Positions 1 through 11,600 of a stretch of 64,000 nucleotides of DNA are shown here, in pieces. Numbering within the stretch: position 1 is the stretch's first letter; every line of letters starts with the position of its first letter. Position numbers and translations under genes: made by a program. The notes below the pieces were generated by a model. It saw only the letters and a program-made list of their open reading frames with translations. It had not been told where the DNA came from and made no database searches. The stretch is from Oopsacas minuta (Eukaryota; Porifera; Hexactinellida; Lyssacinosida; Leucopsacidae), in assembly GCA_024704765.1 (NCBI GenBank), contig JAKMXF010000016.1, forward strand, positions 34,292-98,291, given 5' to 3'.

Positions 1-73
1 GATCTTGTTTTAACTTAGGAGGCTTTTCTTTCTTTGGAGCCAAAGGACTGATACATTCATCACTTTCGGCCAT
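1..73 (-). CDS. N-terminal 24 codons of an unknown gene leaving the window
   Basis: An ATG at 73 opens a frame with no stop to the window edge. The visible residues begin MAESDECISPLAPKKEKP, a charged, Pro/Lys-rich start with no recognisable domain. Nothing upstream confirms the start, so this could be a chance frame. Confidence 0.35.
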   Translation of the reverse strand, partial: MAESDECISPLAPKKEKPPKLKQD

Positions 74-167
74 ATTCTATTTATTTAATTGTTAATTTGT
101 CGCTAGGGGAGTGAGGTGACGTATCAGAGTTAGATGCACTAAGAGGGCAATTTGGAAGCTAATTCCT

Positions 168-233
168 GTCAGCGTTCCATGACCCGAACGGACAGATATA
201 ATTTCGGGTAGAATAGTGTCATGGAACGCTGAC
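168..233. repeat. 16-bp perfect inverted repeat (hairpin)
   Basis: GTCAGCGTTCCATGAC at 168-183 is the exact reverse complement of 218-233. Just inside the arms, ccgaa pairs with ttcgg, so the stem extends further. It is probably a small palindromic element. The stretch from 234 to about 680 shows nothing else recognisable. Confidence 0.6.
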
Positions 234-689
234 CGGTTTAATAGGACACTGAGATTTGTGTATTTAACCTCACTGTAAAAATGTATTACCACAGAAGTAT
301 AACACCATTATCTGAAGTTATTATCTACACAAATTTGTTGACTGTTTTACTAAACTTACACTCAATATTGTTATTACTAGCTATGGTAAACAATACATAC
401 TATTGAGTCACTATAGGATATACTTCACACTTTCACAACTAAAAGATGGGAGAATGTTATTTATTATCGTAACATAGCAACAAGTTGTCATATATGGAAT
501 GTGTAAATGGTACGGTTAAGCGAAGTAATTATTTATCATATTGATTTCTTATTTTAACACATTTTTGTGCATCAATAAAGTCTTTTTCATCGAAATTATC
601 ATTTCCAGCTTAAAAGTAATTTATCCCGCATTTACCCGCCTAATTTGCATTCTTCTATGTACATATTCACGCGCGTAAATTTAACTCAC

Positions 690-832
690 CTTTTTCTTCT
701 TAATTGAATCACACCACTATATTTCATCTCCTTTTTCGACCCCTTGCACGCTTGCATAATAAACACTTTTGGAATACCAAGTAAGTTCTCGTTACCCAAG
801 GGTCCAAACAAGTTTTCTTAAGAACTTCAATC
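690..832 (-). pseudogene. Caspase exon fragment
   Basis: The minus strand reads GIPKVFIMQACKGSKKEMK. It matches the active-site segment of the neighbouring caspase (GIPKVFIIQACRGKKREE), including the QAC catalytic-cysteine motif. A GTGAGT donor follows at 689. Neither the His-Gly part of p20 nor a p10 exon was found nearby, so it looks like a remnant of a tandem caspase duplication. Confidence 0.6.
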
Positions 833-1236
833 AAAACTTATTTACAAAAACAAGACTGAGTATATATACACAAAATGCTAATATCAATAAATAACGACAA
901 ATAATCAGCCAACTTTCCAACTTCTTAGCTTTTGACACCTAAAAATATTATTAATTGAGCATTTGTAGTGAAATTTCCATATTGTTATTATTTAATTTAT
1001 CATATTTTCACACCTTTACAGAAGGTGATTAAATCGAAGTAATACTTGGACCAATTTTAGTGTAGCTCCTAAAGGGAGATGCCCGAATGGCATCGACGAT
1101 GAGCGACCTCCTTACATACGTCCACATGAATCATATTTCACACCTTTCTATGTACATCAAAAGACGCTATAGATTAGTTTTCAACATGTTGTCAAGGATC
1201 AGTGCCATTGTCCAATTTATGGTACCAATTTCAATA
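833..1236. other. Intergenic, no gene seen
   Basis: AT-rich sequence with two copies of a TTTCACACCTTT word near 1007 and 1137. No supported coding frame. Confidence 0.5.
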
Positions 1237-1731
1237 CAGTGAAACCTCTGGAATCGGGGCATGCGGGATACTGGGAAAATTTCTGACGCCCTGATTGTGG
1301 AAATTCCCCGATTCTAGATTTCAGTGTGGTATTGTGTCAAAATCACCATTTTTCGTATATATGTAGTCATATTATGTCACACTATTGTTTCGTATTGCTA
1401 GTCACACTGTAACGTTAAAATATTTAATTCTGCTACATATTTACCCTCAGAGGCGGATTGAGTTGATTTCTTGTTCACTTACGTAGCATTTATATTGTGT
1501 TTGATTCGATAGTTATTGCGAAAATAAGAATTTATTGAGTTGATTTCAGTATTGATGCCCCGATTGCGTAGGGATTTTAGTATTAGTTCTATGCAAGCTG
1601 AAAGAATTGGATTTTCAGGATTTCCCCGATTCCAGAGGTTCATTTGTATGGGAAATATTTTCGCGAAATTCAAGTGCCCCGATTTCAGAGGTTCCCCGAT
1701 TCCAGAGACCCCGATTCCAGAGGTTTCACTG
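1237..1731. mobile_element. Tigger/pogo-like MITE with TA target duplication
   Basis: The ends are terminal inverted repeats starting CAGTGAAACCTCTGGAATCG (1237) and its complement ending at 1731. TA dinucleotides flank both sides (1235-1236, 1732-1733). Internal subterminal copies of the same word lie around 1620-1715. It has no transposase frame and is non-autonomous. The right end overlaps the 3' coding end of the caspase gene. Confidence 0.8.
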
Positions 1732-3055
1732 TATACGGAGGATAGCAATCTGAAATTAATATAGTACTCGCATTAACGCTAACGAATTCCTCAACGGTTA
1801 AGTAACTTACTTTCATGTTTTTTTCCTTCACTGGAATATGTAGGAATTTCGTCAGGGTAGAATGGTATGTTGGGGTCTCAGTCACCCTCACTTCAGTAAT
1901 TTCCTTACCTTTTTCTTGATCCTCTTTTGCATCATCAGATATCTCCCGATGACTGTTTAAAACCCAAAACGTACAGACGGTTACAACTTCCACGAAGTGT
2001 AGATTTCTATATTTTTGCATCGTCACGCATTTGTATAGAATTTCTAAGAGCCATGAGCCTTGTTCCTCACTCCTAAACGACACGTACCCTTCCGTTGTCG
2101 AGTAGATCATCAGGAAATCGCTCTGCTTCGTTGCGAATTGTATCGTTTCTTCTTCTTGCATGTCATCAACACCACTGAACGCTTCCTCACGTTTTTTTCC
2201 TCTGCATGCTTGTATAATGAACACCTTAGGAATGCCCATTAATCTGTGGTTTTGCGCCAAGATGTTGGCTAACGTTTGCACTGTTGTTTGGTTGTTAATA
2301 ACCGCCTCTTGTAGCTTTCCTTGCTTCCCACCGTGTGTAGCTATTGACACGAATACTACCGGGCAATTTTGCTTCACATTATCAGCAAACTCTTGTACTA
2401 TTTTCTCCATTCTCTCTACCTCTTTATAATTCTTATCCTCTACTACCTTTATTTCATTTATCTCCTCATAGTTCTTATCCTCTAGCTCCTCAGTTTCTTG
2501 CTTGCTTACTATTTTCCGTCCTTTCTCCGTTACTTTTGCATCTTCGGTAGTTTTTTCTTCTACTGGCAGTTGATTAAAATATGATTGACAGTCTATGCCA
2601 TAACATTTGTATATCCCTTTAAGATACTTTAAGTCCTCATCTGCTCCCTTCCTCTCTTTGTCCACCATTTTGCAGAAACGATCCTTTTTATTTTTCGAAT
2701 CATGAACCTTTATCCAGAAATCTTTGTTTACAATTATTATGCCTTCACCTCTACCCTTTTTTTCGAAAGGGTAGTTCAGTTCATCCTCACATTCTCTGCA
2801 AACTATAGAATGAATAAATGATAATTCAACATCACAATATTTTTTGGAATAGACAAAATCTATCCCCATAGAGTTAATGTTATTTCTACTGCATATGCTT
2901 TGTTCCCTTATCTCATTATCACTAGCATATTAAAACAGAAACAACTTACTTGGGCGAATGTGATACATCACTTCACCATCTTGCAGAGTTTTTCCCTTAA
3001 GATCCTTTGTTACTTCAGTGTATTTTGAAGTGTCTTCCGACGTGTCTACTGCCAT
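1685..3055 (-). CDS. Caspase (cysteine protease)
   Basis: This is an apoptosis-type cysteine protease. Exon 1 (3055 to 2950) begins MAVDTSEDTSKYTEV and ends at a GTAAGT donor. The main exon (about 2930 to 1811) carries p20 with the catalytic histidine in SIATHGG and the cysteine in FIIQACRG, then p10 with DFLMIYSTTEGYVSFRS. A Glu/Lys-rich insert of about 55 residues lies in p20 ahead of the histidine segment. A GTAAGT donor at 1810 and an acceptor at 1750 suggest a last exon of a few codons; unspliced, the frame runs to 1685. Either way the stop falls inside the adjoining MITE. The exon 1-2 phase is not resolved: the best donor leaves one base and the available acceptors want two. No CARD or DED is visible. 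Confidence 0.85.
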
Positions 3056-4296
3056 TCTTCAGAAATTTGCTAAAAACAGTTAGACATATATAACCATCAA
3101 GCATGCTTATGTTTAACAATACATATATTCTTACAGCTTATATTACTGAAACTTGTTCATTATTTGAGAATTTTGAATAATTCGTCAGAAATTATTTTTC
3201 TGATATCTACCTGATTCCACCAATTTGTTACGTATTGTATTTGTAAATTTGTGGAGCGAACCTGGAGCGCGCACCATCTTTGAAGGAGCGAACACACTGG
3301 AGCGGGGTCCTATTTAATTGCAAACAATTTACAAATTCATCGCTATTTCTGCATAAAATTCAATATTTTTGCTATAAAAATGGATACTGTGACACTTTTG
3401 TATAATTCACAATTTATTCAAATGGTTTGACGTTACACATTTAGTTAAATTCAATCCTAATTAATACAAATCTGATGTAAATCTGAAAGAATGAAAAAGG
3501 ACCGCGATTGGAGCGAGACGCGGAGCAAGACCGCGCTCCAAAAAATAAGAAGCGTTTAATGTTCTGTGTATTTGTAAAATTAGAATATCATGTCCTATTT
3601 ATGGAAATTCTATGATCTTCTAGATCTATCCCTGATACCCATCATGTACCATGTGATTATTTCACACCTTATCTCTATTTGCTAATTATTTGCAAATTCA
3701 AGAAAATTAGCATATTATTTACACAGAAATATGCTAACGATAATTTGCTAATTTCTGCAATAAGAGAGTATAGCTATTACTGATTGTCTTGCAATATTAT
3801 GTGTTACATTCATTGGAATTTTGTATTATATCTTTCTTCCAAAATTGCTAATTTATGCCAGAAATTTCTTAATAGAATAGTTATTTGATTATTGGGGAGG
3901 TAGTACTGATGTTGTGTAGCCTTAAGGACGCTTTCCACAAATAGTGTCAAAGCGTTTACCTTTCAGATTAAGTATGTATATGCTAAAGAATAAAATACAA
4001 AACAGTACAAGAAAATTATGTTCAAGTTACTTCTAATTCGTAGTGAATAAATGGGTCTTTAAGTGTTTCTTTGCCCCCCATAGAATGACTAAAATGTAAG
4101 ATCGAAAATCATTTAATGGTTAAACAGTCTTACAAACCTTCATTTGCCCCCCTTACATAAAATTCTGAAAGAAACCCTGCACCGTATAATTATACATATA
4201 TATATATATTGTATTTTCTTGAATAATCGCCGCCCTGAGGGGATAATCATTTCATTGCGCAACTGTGTTCCCCTTCCCTCTATCGATTTAAATGCT

Positions 4297-4297
<1 letters not shown>
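3056..4297. other. Intergenic; GGAGCG-rich repeat
   Basis: About 3250-3545 contains repeated GGAGCG words in opposite orientations (tttgtggagcgaacc at the left, cgcgctccaaaaaa at the right), suggesting a small inverted-repeat element without a clear target duplication. The rest is AT-rich with no supported gene. Confidence 0.4.

Positions 4298-4343
<46 letters not shown>
4298..4343. repeat. (TTA)n microsatellite
   Basis: About 15 consecutive TTA/ATT units. They produce poly-Asn or poly-Leu frames that are not genes. Confidence 0.95.
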
Positions 4344-4660
4344 GTTCACAGTAACCCAACTAACTTCTCAGACTGTATTAACCTCAATACAATCACCATC
4401 ATTAGTTGTTGGTTGTACAGTTTGAATTACTTAATACTGTATCATCAGATCATGTATATATTCCATCTCCATCTATATCATTCAATCCTATCCAAAGTTA
4501 TTACTCATGATAATTGTGTATAAGTAATTATTCTCTCTCTCAGTAATACTAGTCAAGTCACCACCCCATACAGCACAACTAGATTGAGCATCTAACCAGT
4601 TGATTCAATCACTCACTTCATATAATCGATAACATGATCCTTTTAGATGAGATCACATCC
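4344..4660 (-). pseudogene. Inverted, decayed C-type lectin exon
   Basis: The minus strand is nearly identical over about 120 bp to the second lectin exon of the downstream receptor (around 6895-7015). It covers CYRLYEVSD and the Cys-rich start of the domain, then continues as a diverged CTLD with DCIEVNTV and WVTVN. In-frame stops break it, for example GAT TGA where the intact copy has GAT GGA. It is an inverted partial duplicate, not a working exon. Confidence 0.75.
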
Positions 4661-5672
4661 TTGGGAGTTAAATATTCACAAATATTGAAGCTATAACTTG
4701 AGAATCAGTATTTCTTGAAAATAATGGAATTGAAGTTATACTTGTATTTCTCAGTTTTTCCCCCTTTTAGCATGTATTATCTTCAGGCGTTATGTTTCGT
4801 GTTTAATTGTAAAACCCTACAATCTGATTGAGCCAAATACAGAGGTGTCAATAGGTGTGAAAAATTTCAAATGTCAGGTGCACAACTAGATAGTACTTCG
4901 AGTACACATGCCAAATTTGGTGCCTTAATATTTAAGGTATGAACAGCAGAGCGAAAAATGTATATACACTAAGTCAACCATTTTATAACTGAGCCACAAT
5001 AGTTTAGTCGGCACAGTAAAATTGGATAATTACTTTTCTTTTCACAAACATTCTTATTCTAATCAACTCTATAATGAGGTAGGTAACTATGTAGGAGATT
5101 TCGGTGATTCTCAAAGCAGATTACTTTATGCAATTTTACATACTTCAAAATTGAGTCATTTATGATCCAGTTCATAGACTTCTATAACTCAACTGTCTTG
5201 CAAAATGGAAATACTTTGTGGAAGATATCCCCGGTTTGTTGATTCGTCTCTACTCATTTTACCATTTCATGCTGTTCAGCTACTATTAGACAGTTTAATT
5301 TATCCAAATAGTTGGGGGTTGTCTTATCCATGAACTTCATAATTCAATTTTAAGCTATTTCATTACATTCCAGAATCACTCGCACTCTTGCATTGGAATT
5401 ATAGTGGGTATATTTCTGCTGTAATAATGTGGATCATAATATCTTATTACACATATTTTGTAGATTAAGATAATCTACAAAATTGGGAAAGAATTACTAG
5501 AGATGGTATCTGTGTGTGAACCTAACACACGGATACCATGCCAAACTCTTCTAATATCAAATTTCAAACCATTAATGTATTGCAATGTACTCCAAGGACA
5601 TATCAAATTGTATTACTATATAATGAAATGAGTATATATTTGCATAAATTTGAATCTAAGCTGTAAAGAAAT
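4661..5672. other. Upstream region of the lectin receptor; dispersed repeat
   Basis: About 4780-4985 is an inverted copy of a dispersed repeat also found near 10845, 31875 and 36835. It has two ACACCT-type words and the phrase ctacaatctgattg. No gene or defined promoter element was recognised. Confidence 0.5.
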
Positions 5673-8600
5673 ATGAAATCTTTCAGTTATAAAATTGGTT
5701 TATTCCTAGCTATAATTGGCTTATTGGTTCGAATCAAATCAGGTAAGTATTTAGAAATTATCTACGAATATTAGTAATGTATTTGACTTTTAGTTAACAT
5801 GAATAATCAGTTAATTATTCACATATTTGAATGTATTTGTTTCAAGCTCACATTCTAGAACTCTCATTTACATTCGATGATACTAACTTCGCTTACTTCA
5901 CGCTCCCGGGAAATTTTATCAATTGGCCGGAAGCTGAAGCAAGCTGCATAAATTGGGGAGGATATCTTGCTACAATCAAGTCAGAACAAGTGGATAGCTT
6001 ATTGTACTATACTCCAGAAGATATACAGATACATTTTGGATGTTTTTTAGGTCTGAATGATATGGAGAATGAAGCTGGTACTATTGCTAGTGCATTTGTA
6101 TGGGTAGATGGTAGTAACAGTAGTTATAGAAAGTTTGGTAATACTCCTGGCACGGACATATATCCATCGGATCAGATCCAGATGACAATAATGATTGTGT
6201 TAGGTTCAGGTACAAGAGTGGGACTGTGATATCAAACGGATGAATAAATGGACCTTGTGCCCTAGGTAGAAACTGTTACTTCTGCAATAAACCTGGTGAG
6301 TTATTAATAATGAATAATTTGTATGAATACGTTAGAATGCAAATATCTTAACTCTATATTACTGTAGTATAGTAGAGTCTCTGAATAACAGATACGTTGG
6401 AGACATCTCTTCTGTCCGCTTCATTCTGTTCCAGGAGGTTTGTCTGTTGTAGAGGGATTGCCCGTTTTGGGAGAGTCCACTGTATTAGTGAATAATAGCA
6501 ATTACATAGGTGTATGAGGAAGGTCAAATGGGTATTAGCAACAAGTAGAATGTTGAATGAATTATTGAGGGACTTTATCTCCGTAACTTCATTTGAGTTA
6601 AATTAATTAATACACGTCACTGTAAACTTTGACTAATAAATAGTCAAATTTCATTTTACAAATACCTTGTATATCACGTAGCTATACTATCGTACAGTTT
6701 TTGTGGATCAGCTGTTCTATGTTCGAGGAAAGGTCATTTTTCGGAGTAATCAAAGTCACCTTTTGGAATGAGGGTATGGGGTTTTGTATTGCAAAAAAGC
6801 TGTACTATACTATTAGCTCAGCTATATATCAAGAATCTCTTCATTTTATATATTTTTCAGCAACACCCAGTGCATGTGATCTGATCTATAATGAATCTTG
6901 CTATCGATTATATGAAGTGAGTGATGGAATCAACTGGTTAGATGCTCAATCTAGTTGTGCTGTATTGGGTGGTGACTTGACTAGTATTACTGAGAGAGAG
7001 AATAATTACTTATACACAATTATCCCTGATGCAGTGAGTAATTGCTGGATAGGATTGAATGATAGAGATACCAATAATGGATCATACACATGGATTGATA
7101 ATTCAACATCTAATTTTACAAACTGGGCAGGTAGTACACCGAGTGCTGGCGATGAAGATTGTGTAGACATAACAAGATCTGGAGCTGGTAATTGGGAAAC
7201 TGTGGACTGTGAAACAACAACGATAAATGCTTTTCTATGTAAAAGATCTTCAGACGTAACAACAGGTCAGTACATATTCATACTACTTCCTTGGACAATA
7301 TTTATGTCAATCATATTTAGATACCAGTTTTGGTGTACTTATCAATGAAGGTTTAGACTTTCAATCTATGAGTGGGAACAGATTCTTGTACGAATCTTTG
7401 ACGTTAGCGTGTGGAGGAGACGAGGGTAATGCAATTATATGGAAATTTTCAGAAAAATTCAGATTTATCAAATAGTGAAGAGCTTACAGCCACATATAAT
7501 AGCACACAAACTGGATTCAGTTGGTTAAACATATATAATACTAGACAAGGTTATTATCAGTGTCAAATAGACGATACAAACAGTTGTACAATTGGATTGT
7601 TCAATCAAACTACAACAAGTAAGTGATAGAATATATCATATAATCATTTACTTGCTAATGTCTCCTTTAGTTGCTATTCCAGGGACTACATACACATATA
7701 CAGTAGGTATAGACAGAGAGGATGTATTACTGCTCTGTGATCCTATGGATAGTAATTATAGCTTGAGTAGCTTGATATGGAGTATAGGAGGAGGAGACAC
7801 ATTGAACAATCCTATAAATATCTTTGAGTAGAGCAGTAACTCAACTGAACAGCCTAGTAATCAATGGACTTGTGATAGTAACGGGATTGCGATCCAGTTG
7901 AATACAGTAAATATATATAGTAAGTGTATATTCCTAATACATAATCATTCTTTGGAAGCCCACAATTTGAAAATTTTTCAGTGTGTTTGTTCACTTATCT
8001 CACATTCAAATGCTCCTATAGCTCCAATGATTACAGTATCTACATCTATATCATATCAACAACACACTACTTTATACCCTGGTGTCAATAATATTTCACT
8101 TCAGATTAGTGTAAGAAATTTCTCCATCTCAACAAATCTACAAGGCAGATGGATACTTCCAAACAACACGAATTCTTCGTCTCAAACTATATCTTATGGA
8201 ACTCTTGATTATGAATACTTTGGACTGTATCAATTCTATACCATGACTTGGGATGGAATTGAAGTGCTTGCGATTCAGGCAGATTTAATTCGAAATGGTG
8301 AGTTCGAAAACGAAATTCTCCACCTGAGTTAACCATATGATATATTAGATGACATTAATTTTAGGTTATTTTGTGACAAGTACAGTTTCAACTTCATCGA
8401 CTGCCATCCAGAATGATTCAACCATTGTACTGAAAGAAGCTACTACAATGATAGAGTGCTCAATTTCAAACTTAGGAGATAGTATACAATGGTATTATAA
8501 GGCTACGAAGGATGATATGGAAATGAACAGAAATTCATCATCAACATTCTCAATTGAAACTGGGATTAGTAGTTTGACTGTGAATTCAATGAAACCGGTT

Positions 8601-11600
8601 ACAATAGCTGTGTGATCGATTCAGATATGGTGTACGCATTCTTTGTAGTGAATACAGATTCTATAGGTAACTCTTAAGTAAATTGACTTATAGGCATTTA
8701 AATTACTCAATATTGTATTTCTAGTTGAAATATCAAGCTTTGATAACCCTTCTCAACAAGTTGATTATATCCTGGGTTCAACCATCTCAATGCTCTATTA
8801 CTCAGATGATATCATCGCAGATAGTGATATCCTTTGGACAACAGACGATGCAGAAGACGGTGATATATTGACGTATAGTGCTGAGTATCAAAATCCAGTC
8901 CTCTTGATTGTAGTATTCAACGACGTGGGAGCCGGTATACATACAGTGAGTTGTTTCTACAGGATGAGTCCAGTAACACTGTTGGGTAGCGTACAGCTAT
9001 CTCTCAAAGGTAAATTGCTTGTTTCGGGTGTCCAACGTCCGCACACATCAGTATATTCTTCAAATTTCAATGGTAGTATTACAATTACATAATCTCTAGA
9101 TACTACAACAATAACAGTCAGCTATGAAGAATTTAGTATGTCATTTAGTGATGTAAACAATCCAATGTTTCCATCTCCACAAGAAATCAGTATAATATTG
9201 GGAACAAAAATATTTCACTCACCTGCAGCCTACCTGAATGTGTTTGGATAATTCCAGGTGGATCAACTATTACCATATCGACCTACATTATATCAGAGTT
9301 AACCTTTGCCAATAGTGGAAACTTTTCGTTGATGCGTGTGACTAGCACTGGAGTCAGCTATACAACAGCTCATGTATTTATACGTGTTTTAATTCCTACT
9401 ACACAATCTCCTGATCCTACTACACAATCTTCTGATCCTACTACACAATCTTCTGATCCTACTACACAATCTCCTGAAGCTATATCACCATTAATATTAC
9501 CCATAATTGTGGTAATAATTGTAATTGTAATAGCTGTAGTTTTGATAATTATTGCGATACTCTCTCTGGTGCTCTGCTGTAGAACGCTGCGAAAAAAATA
9601 CTCAAGAATTGCGTAAAAAACCAGATCCTTCCGATTCTCCAAGTAGGGAACCTAGGTATAAACCTGAAGAGCCTGTAATACAACATACACCATCAGATGA
9701 GTATATTGATCTCTCAGCTATCGAACGTCCTTTGTATAATACTATAGATGAAGAGATGGTTACGTATGGGGGATATTATTCAAATGAGATTTACGACTAT
9801 AATCTAAATGAAAATAACAGTGAATATGTTGATGTCAACAACAACGTTGATGATCAAACTTATAATGCAATTGGAAATTATAAGAGGTCCAATTCTAAAT
9901 TTATTGCTACAAAGAACTTTCCTGCAACATGTCAATTGTTTGTGGAATCTGGAATGGGAGCTAATTCATTATTTTCTGTTGAATCCCAAAATTTGAATAA
10001 GGATACTAATAGCATTGCGCAGCCTGACTGTACTGAAGCTTTGAAAAGGCAAAATGTGCCCAAAACCTCAATCAATAACATGCCATTTGATGAGAATAGA
10101 GTCTTGCTTTCTTCACCACATTTTGACTGCAATTATATCAATGCAAGTTATATAAATGAAAGCAAATTCATTGCAGCTATTCATCCAACTAAAGACAGTT
10201 ATCAAGATTTCTTACAAATGATATATCAAACTGAGGCTAGTATGGTCGTTATGTTGACTACGAGAAAAGATAAAGCAAAAATCGTCAATGGATATTCTAA
10301 TTATGTTTGTTATTGGCCTAAAAAGGATACACCTTTGAACTGTAAACCTTTCGTTTCTAAGTTGATTGCCTCGACAGAAACAACAGCCTTCGTGAAACAA
10401 GAAATCTCGTTGAAGAATAGTATAGAAGGAAAGGATCATTTGTTCACTCACTGTATATCTCCTGTATGGAATGAGGATGGTACTGTTGGTGAAATTTCAT
10501 GCATCATAGCACTATTAATCCGGATTATGAAACAATCACAAGAGACTCCATCTAAGCCAATTATAATACATTGTGATGATGGCATTGCTAAGACTGGCAT
10601 TGTTCTGACGACGATAAATTCTGTGAAAGAAATGACTACGGAGAAGTCGATTAATATCTTCAATACTGTTAAGAACTTGCGTAGACAAAGGATGAACATG
10701 GTCCCTACCTTGGTAAGCTTTTATTGATTTTAATGCAGCTATTATAACGAGTTAAGTTTCTAGAAATTCGCTACAGTCAAGTTCGTTTTTGGCGAATGTC
10801 ATATTTCTGCCATGCAAAATACCCAAAATTCGCCTGTTTATACATTTTACTGTGCTGACTAGTTACATTTATATGTTTCCGCTCTGCTGTTCACACCTTT
10901 AGAGATTAAGACACCAAAATGACATTTGTAGAATTTTTAATGTGTATATTTTCACACCTTCTGACACTCTGTATTTTAGCCTAATCAGATTGTAGGGTTT
11001 TACAATTAGGCATAAATGCATAAAATTAGTTCTGATGGAGTGTTTGTAATTATTTAGTACTGTAATGTATTTGTATTAATGTAGACTGTAATTCTATTGT
11101 TCAGGATAATGTATATACACTGATTTATCATATGATTAATCATATTTCACAGCTTTTGGTGAACATTTCAGAATTATTTTAGAGATTAGCTTCCACTTGT
11201 TAAATTGGGATAAACATGGACGTAGAATTGGCTTGTATTATATAATTGCAATTGTTGTTTGTCTGTCTGATTGTTCGTTGGCACGGAAAGGATTTATGGA
11301 ATGTCGTATCAAATTCGAATTTCTCAATCATGAGATGTCACATAACTATGTAATTATCGTGTTTATCAAGAAGGTAAACAGAGTTAAATACAACTTGAGT
11401 AAATATATCAAATAATACTAAATCTGATTTCACAAATTTGAATTAATCATATGTATATTTATCGTTGTTTCTGATTATAAAGTAAATATATAATGGAAGA
11501 GCCAAATATTCATACGGCTATACATAGGTATTGTTACGCTGAATCCGAATTTCGCATTTTCAGTTTATCACATGGAAATCTATTGTTGCTTTTATGAATA

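Noticed and set aside
5720-5735. tRNA B-box-like GGTTCGAATC
   Set aside because: Lies in the signal-peptide exon; no A box or cloverleaf around it.
11197-11415. 72-codon ORF in the receptor intron
   Set aside because: Derives from the dispersed GTTT-family repeat.
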